Part shown: positions 44,023 through 55,200 of the stretch, piece after piece
Position numbering within the stretch: position 1 is the first letter of the stretch
How the letters are laid out: each line of letters begins with the position of its first letter
Assembly: GCF_013373865.1 (NCBI RefSeq)
Contig: NC_050471.1
Span: 14,760,983 to 14,824,982, forward strand
Direction: 5' to 3'
DNA from: Monomorium pharaonis
Lineage: Eukaryota > Arthropoda > Insecta > Hymenoptera > Formicidae
Length of the DNA: 64,000 nt
Program-made: the position numbers and the translations under genes
Notes under the pieces: model-generated
Seen by the model: only the letters and a program-made list of their open reading frames with translations
What the model was told of the DNA's origin: nothing
The model's database searches: none

Positions 44023-44469
44023 AAGTAGCAGTGAGAATGATAAATGTAAAAATAAAAGGTTCCGAGTTCAAATTCCAGCCGTTTTAATTTTTTTGTCGGC
44101 AACATTACTATATCTCTTGACCAGGGACCCAGATCAAATCAACTTACGATTCGGTTTTGGTTTCTTGACAAATGCAAGAATTCAAAATAGTTTAAAATAC
44201 GATTTTTTTTCGGTTACGGTTTTGGTTCTTAATTCTAATAATATTATTTAATAAGTAATTATGTAATAATAATTAATTATTACTAATTAATAATATTTAT
44301 AAATAACTAAGTATGGAATCAATTTATATTGTCTGACCAACAAATTCATTGCTTAAAAAAAAAATCGAATAAATAAGAAACATAAGAGAGGAAGAAGTAA
44401 AAAAAGCAGTAGACAATAGTCTATAAAAGTGCAACCAATTTGTGTTCGGTTCTTTATATTTATAGAATA

Positions 44470-44868
44470 TTATAACAAGCCGTTCACAGGTTGGCATGTA
44501 TATTGTTTATAAAGTCGTCAGCCTGCTACCTTTTGTGGTCCTTTCTCCATCTCTGTTCCCCTCGCCATGAGGATATAAAACCTTCCACCAGCTCTAAAAA
44601 TTTAGATCTTCCCGATCAGCGTACTGAGTTAATCGCTCTTGCTGGTGGATTCAGCCAGGCCTCCTAGTACCCTTACTGAGCGTTTAACCTATACCCGCGA
44701 TCCTTTTCAAGCGTGTATTGAGCACTTCGCGTGCCGTGCACTAAACGGCAACACACCACCACGATCTGCGACCTAACTCCCGGCCTACGTTCTGAGCGGG
44801 TACACGCCATTTCGTCCCAATACTGAGGGGAAACCGGTACAGCGTATGATCATTCACGCGGAGGATTT
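44470..44868 (+). repeat. Old, diverged LTR fragment related to the intact gypsy element
   Basis: Starts TAACAAGCCGTTCAC, comparable to TAACGAGTCGTTCCT. It keeps a GGATATAAAACC box, AGCCAGGC, CCGCGATCC, a series of RYTGAG motifs and GGGGAAACCGGTAC in the same order as 35752-36170. Divergence is high, so this is an ancient relative. Confidence 0.75.
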
Positions 44869-45019
44869 TTTTTTAACGTATATGTAACGTTTCATTAACC
44901 AAACAAAGGCTGTTTGGATTATTGGGCTAACTAACACTATTAAAAGTATTTTTTCTGTGTTAAATAACTTTTCTTATCTTCTTTGTGAAATTCCATAAGA
45001 TCTTTAACAGTTGTATCCA

Positions 45020-46430
45020 TAACTTTTTCAGCCAATTCTCTACAATAAAGGGGTGAAGGACTCTCAGTGCAGCCAACTTGTTATACATGAAATTTCTAAC
45101 ATTATCGAATTGATTGCACACCATAGCCACATAATTTATTCCTTGGTACTTCGCTCTGTATTCACATGGATTTCCTATATAGTTTTTTCTTACAAGAGAT
45201 TCTTACAAGAGATTCATTTAAATTGTAATGATTTGATCTTAATCTGTTAATCATATTTATCAATTCCCTCTCTTTGTTGACCTTGTAAAACCACGGTTTC
45301 TTCTTTTTAGCATCGTAGAAATTCTTGAAATATTTGCTTTTTTGCAGCCTCCTTCCATTTCTATCCTCATTGTCATTCTTTCTTGCACGTACTCCTTTAT
45401 TACTTCTCTCCAATCTCCGTAAGATACTTTAATTCTGTCGTCTTGTCTCTCTTTAATAGCTTCCCTAGCAATTCCGTCAGTCAGTTCATTATCCTCTATA
45501 AATGACCCGAGATCCATCCAATACTTTCACGTTTTTGTCCACTTTTGTCTCTACTGAAATCAAACATCTTTTTATCCTTTTCCTAATTAGACTTATATAC
45601 TCGTGTTTTTTAATCAAAAAGTTATTATTACTGAGATCTTTACATATACTATGGCAGTCTGTTAGAATCAGGATATCTTTATTCCACTTATTTTCTTTCA
45701 CGTATCTTAACACATTTTCTACGACGATTAACTCGGCAGTGTAAACTGAATGAACCTTTTGTTAATGCTAATGCTAAACACACTGTCTATTACTATTGCT
45801 ACTCCATTGCTGTTCTATTACTGTTGCTACTTCAGTACTACACTCGTGTTTTAATCCATCTGTGTTTATGATACCATAATTCTCTTCCAAACAATATTTC
45901 TCTATAAACATATCAACTAACTTTGAATCGCTTTTAAAAAATTCTTTTGTTTAGACCTTTCTATCTCTTCTTTTGTATAAACTTTCTTTGTACTAGTTCA
46001 ATAATCGAGATCATACACTTCTGGTACTTTTTTCTCTTCTATAATTTACCTATATATCTTTCATAAAATCTTACTACGAGTCTGCTAGCATGGAAAAAGA
46101 AACACTAATAATGCTGTATTTCCTTCCATCTCCAATGACACCTTATTTATATATCTGAGAATATTAATTGCTTTGTTATTTTTTGTAATAATTTCTTTTA
46201 CATTTTAAATGCTTAATATGCTCAGTACTGAATTTTTAGATATTTATCGTTTTTCGTATAAAAAATTGTTTTTGACTCTTATTTTTGCTTGTTTCACGGT
46301 ATTTCCAATAATAATGTAATAAACATTTTAGAACTTTCTTAACTGTCGATTGGTACACGTTTCTCCCATCCATCAAAACGTAATTTAGTATCACGATAAT
46401 TAAAAGACTACTCATGGGCAAACACAGTAA
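45020..46430 (-). pseudogene. LINE (non-LTR) remnant: RNase H and C-terminal region
   Basis: Minus-strand frames give pieces of a non-LTR retrotransposon ORF2 of a clade with RNase H. At 46236-46421 there is a stretch that may be post-RT thumb. At 45489-45800 an RNase H part reads YTAELIVVENVLRYVKE-like, then DILILTDCHSICKDLSNN, where the Asp sits in the T-D-C/S context. At 45162-45517 the C-terminal region contains PWFYKVNKERELINMINRLR and SNHYNLNESL, the R-x-RLRLGH-like block. Multiple frameshifts. Probably the same element as 48350-48870, further upstream on the same strand. Confidence 0.68.
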
Positions 46431-46865
46431 GAAATTTAACGAAACTTTTTCTGTAAATTCGGTACTTCTATATATGTAGATTATTTAACTTTAATTGTGT
46501 AAATTTATTTGATAATTCTGATGGTTATTTCTTCTGTACCACAAATAACTGGTCTTGAGAATAATGACTTATACGGACTTTAATCTTAGACATCTACATT
46601 TTTCGCTTTTAAACAAAAAATTAGCTGTCTCACTGTTTTATTGCATTGATTTATTGTATGCCGACTTCAATTATATTGACTTTTTGTATTAAAAAATCCC
46701 GCGTTCCAATTGTGTATTTTTGTACATTTTAGTTTTTATTTGCTTTCTAACGTTTTAATAATCATTATTTTAATTTGTTTCATTACTTTAATTTTATATT
46801 CTCTTTTAGTGTTCTTAATTTTATTGATATTTATAATTTTTGTCTTCCTGATTGAGAATGACTAA

Positions 46866-47402
46866 CAAGGGAAATGAAGTAACCCAAAAATTTTTTTAAT
46901 TCTAAAAAATTGTGTACAAGTAGAGTAGTTCTTTTTTAACACAAAACTATTTTTTATTTTTACAAAGTTACACTTTGAGGGAGTAAAACACTTTCGAAAA
47001 AAATGGATTTTCCTCTTTAGGCAAATATTTTTGAAATTATAATAGATAGAAAAAAATTTTTTTAACAAAAGTTGAACGATTTTAAGAGTACTTTAAAGTA
47101 ATTAAAAATGGAATGGAGGGGAAATGTATTCTGCTAAACAAGAAAAATTTAAAAAAATTTTTTTTATAACTCTAAAAAAATTACTTTTAAAACCGTTCAA
47201 CTTTTATTAAAAAAATTTTTTTATCTTTTATAGTTTTGAAGATATTTGCTTGAAAAAAAATCGATTTTTTAAGGGTGTGCTTCTCCTCAAAATGCAACTT
47301 TGTGGAAATAAAAAATAAGTCTGTGTTAGGAAAAAAACTATTCTACTTGCATATATGTTTTCTAAATTTTCTGAATTTTCGGGTTGCCTAACTTGTCTTG
47401 TA
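46866..47402. repeat. Decayed palindromic repeat
   Basis: Left arm (about 46870-47090) and right arm (about 47165-47400) are diverged inverted repeats. Matching blocks include AAAAGTTGAACG and CGTTCAACTTTTA, and ACAAAGTTACACTTTGAGG against its complement. The left end ACAAGGG recalls the CAAGGG foldback family. No coding content. Confidence 0.6.
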
Positions 47403-48345
47403 AGTATAGTCAAAACGTTTCACTCATATTACTACATTAAATAAACCAGAAATTTTATTAATTTGTTGGCTTGTTTTGAGCCAAATTCAATATTTTATTT
47501 TATACCTAACGGTTTCGGTAGGCTTTGAAGGCAGCTGTGAGTTGTCATGCAGTAGAGACGGAGTAATTACGTAAAACATCGGGTTATATTTATTTTATTA
47601 TATTTTTGGATTTGAATTTTATTTTTGTATTTATTCATTTCATATTATTGACTTTTTGTACTTATTTATTCTTCTATCTATTTTTTAATTAATTGGACAT
47701 TCTTTTATTATATCACTGTGAACCCTTATGGTAAGTCAATCATTAGTTTTAACTTACATTTGAATTATTTAAAGGTTGACTACTTAAATTCTATTCAAGT
47801 TAAACATTTTGATTAAGTTTTTTAAATTTTAGTAAAGTTAAGTTGAGTTCTAATTAAGGATACACATGACAGGCGACTTTACCTAGTCTATAAATCTGCG
47901 GACATGGATTCTTATATGGATAACAATACATTACTTTGGATTTCATGAAGATTAAGCATCTTGATAAAATGATTCTATTAAAATTTCTTTTAGGGAGACT
48001 AATAATGGTGAAACTGTGAGCCATCTAATTGTAATATTGTTTAATATTATAATATAATAAATAATTTTGTATAATAATAATAGTGCTGACTCTGAATTGC
48101 CTATTAAAAATTGTTTTTAAATAAATACATTTGTATAAACAAAGTTGATAAATTTGTTATAACTGTATACATGCATAATGTTGAGTACTTAAAAATACGA
48201 TTTTATTTTATAATATTTATTTTATTTTTGATTATTACGTAATTAATTACATGTCAATCCATTACTGTAATATATAATAAGCACGAAATTGTTAACATTT
48301 TTCCTTGAACAAGCTCTAACAAAATCTTTAAAAAGCTAGGGTAAA
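47403..48345. other. AT-rich spacer, no gene seen
   Basis: Nothing recognised. Confidence 0.5.
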
Positions 48346-48349
48346 TGTA

Positions 48350-48870
48350 TAAATGTAGCAGGGGAGTATGTCGAAAAATAAATGCAGTTTCCATTCCTTG
48401 ATATTTGTTCTTTTATTTTATAAACTCAAAAGTCCCGGTTTGACTTGAACGATCCGCATATATATATATTTACTATCCTCGTTTCTATATTCCTCACTTT
48501 CAAAATATGTTTCTTTCTTTCTGATAATTTCTTCATATTCTTCACTCCAACGCGTTTTTTTTTTAGCTAATTCTGTTGGTTCTTTTTCTATATATTCTTA
48601 AATCTATTGTTATGGAAAACTGTATCGGGGAGTGATCCGATCCTCATAAGCCGTCAAGTTGTTTATACCCTAATCTATCATAAATGTTTGGTGTCGAGAA
48701 GATAAAATCTAAGTTTGAATCACGTTGTCCTGATTTTCCTACTTTGGACTTTGTATTGGAATTGACAATAAATAAATCCGTTTTGAAATTCTTCTGCTAA
48801 TGTTTTTCCATTTCTATCTGTGTCTATGTAATAAAGTCTCCTAATATAGTATATACAATGTGTTTTACAG
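48350..48870 (-). pseudogene. LINE endonuclease domain remnant
   Basis: Minus-strand reading gives the end of an AP-type endonuclease: GKSGQRDSNLDFIFSTPNIY followed by GSDHSPI, the conserved S-D-H motif with the catalytic His. Then a Lys-rich linker (WSEEYEEIIRKKETYFES-like) leads toward the reverse transcriptase. The order agrees with the RNase H part at 45020-46430, implying one LINE broken by deletion and insertion. Confidence 0.68.
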
Positions 48871-49193
48871 ATGTAGAACACGAATCTGGCAGAAAAAAGT
48901 GTCGCTCTGCTCCGCGAGAGGAGATATTAATCGTTAAAGTTCACTATTTGACAGGTTATGAAACCTGTTATATCAATTTAGCGCCGAGACAAGAGTTTTT
49001 CAATAAAGGGAGACAAAAAACAATCTGTGAACTGACTCATCAATTATCTGTCTATCCGCCAGTACGGACGTCATCCATCATAAGCAAAGAGAGAATTGTG
49101 CAGTACTGCGTTTACCAAGAAGAACTCCGGGGACTGAACGCATGCACGAACTCAAATCATACAGCAAGAATGGAGAGAGAAAATGTGTACTAA
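48858..49193 (+). CDS. Hypothetical ORF (111 aa), unsupported function
   Basis: Open plus-strand frame with an ATG start and balanced composition (including SGRKKCRSAPREEI, VYPPVRTSSIISKERI-like text). No domain is recognised. It partly overlaps the LINE remnant. It may be chance or part of an unrecognised repeat. Confidence 0.15.
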   Translation: MCFTDVEHESGRKKCRSAPREEILIVKVHYLTGYETCYINLAPRQEFFNKGRQKTICELTHQLSVYPPVRTSSIISKERIVQYCVYQEELRGLNACTNSNHTARMERENVY

Positions 49194-49199
49194 TAAAAA

Positions 49200-50190
49200 A
49201 ACCTTTATTTTAAAAATGTCGTATTTCTGATTTTATTTGAGACAATTTTTCTTCCCAGAAACATGTATGTGCGCGTGTTATGTATAATCATTGATTGATT
49301 ATATCAAGCATCCCGCGTAAGCGGCCGCGTCTGATGGTAAATTGCGCTGCTCTCTTACCTATTTCTTGTACCTGACTCGTATATAATACGACAATTATTT
49401 CTTTTAATAATTAAAAAATTAAGCTTCAGACAAAGTTTTGGGAAAAAAAATCGTTTCAGAATTAAGTCAGGAATACGACATTTTAGAGACAAATGTTATT
49501 TAAGATCACCTTGTATATAAAAAAAACATAAGCTATAACAAAAATAATAGAAGAGATAATATATTATTTAATAAATAATATTATTTTTAATTATCCTAAA
49601 AACATATTTAGAATTTATAAATAAATGTGAGGTACTAGTTATCTATTTTAAAACAATAAAAATCTTAACACAAATGAAAATAAAGAAATAAAAGAAATAT
49701 AAATAATTTATTTGTAATAAAGATTTAGGGTCGGTCATTTCAATTTCTTGGTAAACTTATCTATCAGGTAAACATGTGTTTATCTTTTATATTATTATAT
49801 ATGTATAAATTTATGCGCTATTGTACGTCCTCTAGTGAAACAAACACTTATATGACCCTGTCAATTCAACAGATATAGTTCCTTAGAAAATACAATAAAG
49901 AAACGAACTTATAAAATACTACTTATTAAATAATATTTATTTAATGAGTATTATTATTTTTGAATAGTGACAGTCCTTCTATTTTTTAATTATTTTTCTT
50001 TGACTTTTTAAACTTATTTTTATATTTATTTTCTTCCGATTTGAAAAAACTGATTCTGAACTTTTTTCCATTTCTAGCGTCCTAAAACATTTATATTACA
50101 AAAATTAAAAGAAAACAGAAAAGAAAGTTTAAAAATGCAATTAAATGTAATAAAAATAATAAAATATGGAACAATTAAAAAAAAAGACAA
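49200..50190. other. AT-rich spacer, no gene seen
   Basis: No supported feature. Confidence 0.5.
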
Positions 50191-50452
50191 CCCAGATAGC
50201 GACAAATGTATGTATGAGCACAAATTGTTCTCATTGCTAATAAAGATGTTAGCATCTTGCTACGCATTTACGTCATCCCTTGTGCTGTTATTTGCTAGCT
50301 TTCGACACTGATTCTAAATAATGCTAGCATAATGTTTGAAATGTGTAAATAATTTTATTTCCGTCATCGAATGTTAGCAAACAGCACAAGGGACGACATA
50401 AATGCGTAAGCAAGATGGTAATATCTTTATTATATCATACTGGCTATCTGGG
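50191..50452. mobile_element. 262-bp MITE with CCCAGATAGC ends
   Basis: Perfect 10-bp inverted ends CCCAGATAGC...GCTATCTGGG. Longer imperfect arms are AATAAAGATGTTAGCATCTTGC and its counterpart, and CCTTGTGCTGTT against AACAGCACAAGG. No coding region. Flanking duplication unclear. Confidence 0.78.
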
Positions 50453-50707
50453 AATTAATTCTGTTTTTTACAACAAATACTAGCTCTAACAAGCAAATAA
50501 TTTTCTAATATAAAATATAAAAGTATTATGTAAAAATAGATTGTAAGAACAAAAAAATATACCAAAAAAAACCAAAAATAATTTAATGATTCCGATTATG
50601 GCTTTGGCGCCGTAAATTTAATACGGTTTCAGTCCGGCTAAAAACGGTTATCGGTTTCGGTTCCGGTGCGATCCAGGTCCCTGTTCTTGACATTTATATA
50701 TTCTTAC

Positions 50708-50981
50708 AAAATTTGGTGGCACTTGAACACTTTTTTCTCCCACAAATCTTAACAAGTCTGGTTCAACACCGGTGTCCCATCGTGTTATATTGTCTTCAGC
50801 TTGTTTCATTTTTGACCATCTTCCGGCAAAATAAGTGATTGACTGTTCCGATATATCCATTGAAGATTCTTTTAGAGTCTTATTCAACCACGCTGTGTGA
50901 CCTTCGACGATATTTTTAACACTCTCTTGAGTAAAAATATTGGCGTCTATTAGTTTTTTGGTATATCGATCTGGTATAGAC
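50708..50981 (-). CDS. Host exon: DHTKD1-like 2-oxoadipate dehydrogenase E1
   Basis: One 274-bp exon, read from 50981 down to 50708. It is preceded by a T-rich tract and AG (CTTTTAATACAG) and followed by a donor GTAAGAATAT. The 91 codons give IPDRYTKKLIDANIFTQESV, then WDTGVEPDLLRFVGEKSVQV and PPNF. The T-G-V/I-x-x-D-L-L-x-F-V-G-x-K-S-V-x-V-P block is characteristic of DHTKD1, a thiamine-diphosphate E1 of lysine/tryptophan breakdown in mitochondria. OGDH proper has a different text here. No upstream or downstream exon was recognised, so flanking introns must be long and element-filled. A detached pseudo-exon is possible but the splice sites are good. Confidence 0.75.
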
Positions 50982-51114
50982 CTGTATTAAAAGAAAAATT
51001 TGTGTTATTTTATAGTTATTATGTAGGATACCTTCAGTGTTTACGCCGCTTAAGTATTTATATAGTAAAAGTTAGAAAAATTGGAATCGAGGTGACTTGC
51101 TCGTAATCACTCTG

Positions 51115-53687
51115 TTAAACCTTTAGAGGACGGGACTGGTCCCAAAAGGGACCACCCTGAGAAACAAAATTTTTATGTTTTTTAGGAGTAATTCGATGTG
51201 CTGAATACGGGAAAAATAATGAAAAAAGAGATCCGACCCGCATAGTAAGAGAGGGGGAAATTGCGAAGCGCTCGCGTCCCACCGCGTCAGCCACACATTC
51301 CGTTGTCGTCCGCATCGGCGTCTGCTGCACTCGACGCGAGAGTTCCTTTGTTGGAATATATGTATATATATTTGGCGGACTTTCTCCTCAGATGTGGTGA
51401 TTATATCTTGGACGGTTCTTTTCAGGATAGTCCAAGCGCGTTCTCATTTGGTGGTGGTTACTTCACCAACCTTTTTAGGATAGTTGGCGGTCTTTCTCCT
51501 CAGGTGCAGATTTTATTTCTGCAGCAGTCGTTGTTTCGATAGTTGAAAAAATTTTTTTCTCACATTCTTATTTGTGATAAAATGGTTAAAAATGAAGTTT
51601 GGAGTAGCGGCGAATCTGAACCACAAGAACAAGACTCTGTGAATCAAGAATTTGATGACATTGATTTGGAAGACGTCGACTATAATGGAACTCAAATTTT
51701 TGAGGATGCGATTTTTTACCCATCAATCAAAGATTTTGAAGGTAGCTGCGAAATAAATCCTAACACTTTTATATCGGGAAATAGGCCAATAGATTTTTTC
51801 AATTATTTTTGCGATTCTTCTCTAGTTCAAAGGATTGTAGAAGAGACAAATAATTATCACACCCAAAATCCTGAAATTCCATCTTCCCACATGAAAGATT
51901 GGTACCCTTTTACAAAAGATGAGTTTGAAAAGTTTCTTGGTCTGTCAATTCTAATGGGCCATGTTCGGAAGGGTGATTTGAAAGATTATTGGTCTACAGA
52001 TTCTTTGCTATATACTCCAATTTTTCGACAAATAATGTCTCGTGATAGATATTTGAAAATTCTGCGACATTTACACTTTCAAGATAATGAAGATGATTCA
52101 GAAATTGTCAATCACCCTTTGCGAAAAATAAAACCAGTAATAGATCACCTACAAAGTAAATTTTCGGCAGCTCTTATTCCAGGCAAAAACCTGTGCATAG
52201 ACAAAAGTCTGTTATTATGGAAAGGTAGGCTTCGATTCAAACAATATATTCCCTTGAAAAGAAATCGTTTTGGCATAAAGTTTTTTGAGTTGGTAGACTG
52301 CGATACTGGATTTATTTTAGGTTTTATTGTTTATACTGGAGCAGATACTAATTATCAAAAGTTCGGTTTGGGTATTACTGGTGATATTGTCGCTCACTTT
52401 TTACAACCTTATTTTTATAAGGGTCATGTTATATATATAGACAATTGGTACACATCCCCTACTTTGGCTGAATTTCTGCATGATCGTGATACGGGAATGT
52501 GTGGCACGGTGAAAGCAAATAGAAAGGGAATGCCAAAGCTGGAAAACAAATTAGAGCGAGGTGAAGTACAAGTCGCTCATAATGATGTTTGGATGGCAAT
52601 AAAGTGGGAAGACAAACGTAGTGTTTGCATGCTTACAAGTGTACACGAACTTGAATTCTGTGCAACTGAAAAAAAAAATTATCAAACAAAAGAAGATATT
52701 ATAAAGCCAACGTGTATTCATGAGTATAATAAAAATATGGGCGGCGTTGATATATTAATATAGATAGACAATTATCTATAACGGAAACGGTGCGAAAAAC
52801 AATGAAGTGGTATCGGAAGCTCTTTTTTCACCTTATTGATTTATGTCTATGTAATGCTCATGCTTTATATAAAAAAAGAAATCAAGAATATACATCGTTT
52901 CCTTCATTTCGATTGGAAATAGTTAGATTATTATTAAAACTTGAGCCTACTGAAAGCATTCCTCATAACGAAATTTCTGCCGCTCGATTAGTTGGTCGCC
53001 ACTTTCCGCGATCTGATACAAAACGAAGATGCCACTTGTGCAGTTTGCGTAAAACCAAATCTCGAACAAATTACATATGTCCCAATTGTGATATTCCTCT
53101 ATGCATAACACCATGCTTTGAAGAGTACCACACTAAAGTGACATTACCATAAAGTCGAGTAATTCAACACAACGTGAGAGGCAAGGGGACTCACGAAAAT
53201 CAAGCACCCCAAAGGGATTAAATTTTTGCTACGTCCACGTCGTTGGTCCTGAGTCATGCTGAGAACGAAAAATCATATAATTGCTTTAGATTTCTGAAAA
53301 ACTCTATTTCAAGGTCAAATATACCTTTAGAATTTTTTTACTATTTTTTTGTATTCAGCGCATCAAAAAACGTGGATATGTCTCAGGCCATAATAGGAAA
53401 ACAAATATTTGACCTTGAAATGACCTTTTTCGAGGTAAAGGACGCATCTAGGATTTTTTAAACTATTTTTTTCGTATTCAGCGCAAAAAATTACGTTGAA
53501 AAACACCCAAAAATCATTGCATCAATTTTTTTGCATTGACCTTTCCCTTGCGGACGGGACTGGTCCCTTTAGGGACCACCTACTTGATCGGAGATTTGTC
53601 CTAAGTTATACATTCGATTTAAATATAAATTACACGTTTTAAAAGAGGTTGATTTGCACTGAAAATTTCCCGTCCTCTAAAGGTTAA
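51115..53687 (+). mobile_element. piggyBac-like transposon, nearly intact
   Basis: TTAA at 51115-51118 and 53684-53687 flank inverted ends CCTTTAGAGGACGGGA (51120) and TCCCGTCCTCTAAAGG (to 53683); one extra A separates the left TTAA from the repeat. Just inside each end is GGGACTGGTCCC plus GGGACCACC (about 51128-51154 and 53554-53580), in direct orientation. It carries a transposase gene with a single break. The insertion lies in an intron of the DHTKD1-like gene, about 130 bp from its exon. Confidence 0.9.
51582..53152 (+). pseudogene. piggyBac transposase with one frame break
   Basis: The likely start is ATG 51582 (MVKNEVWSSGE), since no ATG opens the longer frame. An acidic N-terminus precedes the DDE_Tnp_1_7 core: FEKFLGLSILMGHVRKGD, LCIDKSLLLWKGRLRFKQYI (first Asp), VIYIDNWYTSPTLAEFL (second Asp) and NMGGVD (third). 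The frame ends in TAG at 52761-52763, right after GGVDILI. The remainder (52790-53152) reads VRKTMKWYRKLFFHLIDLCL and a Cys-rich C-terminal finger (CHLCSLRKTKSRTNYICPNC). A short insertion of about 5 bases (ATATA-like) at about 52755-52765 explains the break. The protein excises precisely at TTAA. Confidence 0.9.
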
Positions 53688-53793
53688 GGACCGTCTATAT
53701 AGAACGTAGTACAAACACCAAACGCATTTGCAAATCCGCTACATTCTTTGCATGTGCGAATTGCGGTTGGCGTGTCTATGTAGACGGGCCTTT
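53686..53793. mobile_element. Short MITE next to piggyBac
   Basis: Inverted ends AAGGACCGTCTATATAGA and TCTATGTAGACGGGCCTTT over about 108 bp, with an internal hairpin (ACGCATTTGCAAATC). It abuts the right TTAA of piggyBac. Confidence 0.55.
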
Positions 53794-54200
53794 ATATGCT
53801 TTGTGTTATATTAGTATTATGTTGTGACGTAATTCAGTTCTTTACTATTAATATTAACCTTTCTGGGATCGAAAGCTTAAAATTAGACTTATATATAGAT
53901 TTACCGAAAGCTCTATTTGTTTAGTTAGTAAAATTACTTCTTTTATTATATGTGTATTTATTTCGAAATAAATTGATGTTACTTTGTATAATAATATTTT
54001 ATTGACTCATGCCTTACAAAGTTCGACATTATTGTATTTTTTTACATACTTTTCGACACATTTTTATTGCAAATGATGTTAAACAATCATTTTAACAAAA
54101 TACAATTAAAACTTTTTACGCCAGTGATAAATTATCCAAAAATAATAATTTCGACTTTGTGAATTCGACCCAACTGGCAATTTTATTATTAATTACAGTA
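53794..54200. other. AT-rich spacer
   Basis: Nothing recognised. Confidence 0.5.
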
Positions 54201-54204
54201 TTTG

Positions 54205-54245
54205 GTGCAACGTTTCGACCTCGTCAGTAGGTCCTTCTCAAGTAC
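54205..54245 (-). repeat. Penelope-like element 3' motif
   Basis: On the minus strand the segment reads GACCTACTGACGAGGTCGAA followed by ACGTTGC, a motif I associate with ends of Penelope-like elements. GACC and GGTC can pair around the CTGACGA core. Only this short signature is clear. Confidence 0.45.
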
Positions 54246-54499
54246 AGAATAAACAGATAAACATTACTAACAATAAGAAAAATTGCGGTCAATAAACTTG
54301 TGAGCGCAAAGTCACAGATCATACAACGCATGAAATAAATGAATAAATAAATAAATAACTAAATAAAAAATAATAGATTCTGAAAAATATCTACTTAAAG
54401 AAAACGCTCAAAAACTTAGTTGTGCATAAGATGTTAAGAAGTCATTATGTAAAGTAAAAATGTATAAAAACTGGAGTCAATATACATGCTGAGTTACTT

Positions 54500-54738
54500 A
54501 AAATGTTACAAACTTATATCTCAGAAACGAAGCATTTTAGAGAAAAATATTTCCGATAAAAGTTGTTGTGTTCAAAGAGGGACATAAGATAGTAGTCAGT
54601 TTGAATAATTGCTTGAAGGTCACGTTAAGGTCACTTTTAATTTCTTAAATAGAATACCTCACTTTTTATTATATATTCTTGTAGCTTACTTCGAGAACAT
54701 TCCAAAACAATACAATAAAGTGTCTTTTTGTTAGGTAT
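54500..54738. repeat. Left arm of a long-range inverted repeat
   Basis: Matches 58826-59050 in reverse complement. Shared blocks include CTTTTTGTTAGGTATT / ATACCTAACAAAAAG and TTCTTGTAGCTTAC / GTAAGCTACAAGAA. The 4-kb between them holds GC-rich LTR-like sequence and another palindrome. Likely termini of one foldback element later filled. Confidence 0.72.
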
Positions 54739-54739
54739 T

Positions 54740-55200
54740 GCGACGTAGCCTTCGGGAACCGCCAGATCCGAGGGGCTACGACCAATTAACGATAATAATC
54801 TCTATAACAGCTCGCGTATAACGCTTTTTCGCGAAATTGGTAACATTCGAAAACGGTAGTTTGCTTGAACGGTAACTCCGCAATGCTCTATATCTCTGGG
54901 CGCCAGGCGCGGATTTCCGCGCCACACAACAATTAACTATAAGTCGGTAGCCGGATAGGAAGCGTTACTAATGCCGGTGGCTCTTTTCTCGAAGTGGTAG
55001 AGGGGCGTGGTTCTTTAGTAACCAGAGGGGGGGGGGGGGTGGAGAGCTCGGATCGAGGCAAGTCGTAGAAGAGAATCGGTACACAATCGTCAATTAAATA
55101 TCAAATATCAAAATATATTTCTTTAAAGATTAATGAGTACGGTGTCAACGAAAATCATGGATCTTACTCCACTTAACAAAACGTCATAAGTTCACAGAGA
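54740..55200 (-). repeat. U5/primer-site region of an LTR retroelement (minus strand)
   Basis: On the minus strand TGGCGCCCAGAGATATAG (near 54880-54900) looks like a primer-binding site after a GC-rich LTR end. Upstream text (ACGCCCCTCTACCACTTCG, GTGTACCGATTCTC) resembles that before a similar site at 63050 on the plus strand. A 14-bp G run lies near 55027-55040. Confidence 0.42.

Larger units (their letters stand above)
44122..50683. mobile_element. hAT-like composite element, 6.5 kb, near-perfect 8-bp TSD
   Basis: Ends CAGGGACCCAGATC (44122) and GATCCAGGTCCCTG (50683) are inverted. The flanks CTCTTGAC (44114-44121) and TTCTTGAC (50684-50691) agree at 7 of 8 bases. Sequence near both ends is rich in CGGTTT/CGGTTC repeats. 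No hAT transposase is recognised inside. It contains an LTR fragment, LINE remnants, a decayed palindrome and a MITE. It could be a non-autonomous hAT filled by later insertions. The right end lies in an intron of the host exon at 50708-50981. Confidence 0.65.

Noticed and set aside
46862..47413. Phe/Lys-rich minus-strand frames
   Set aside because: They lie in both arms of a decayed AT-rich palindrome and have low-complexity composition.
54205..54245. Hammerhead ribozyme core (CTGACGA ... GAAA) on the minus strand
   Set aside because: The bases between the two core motifs are too few to form stem II; the segment folds more simply as a GACC/GGTC hairpin. Kept only as a Penelope-like sequence signature.
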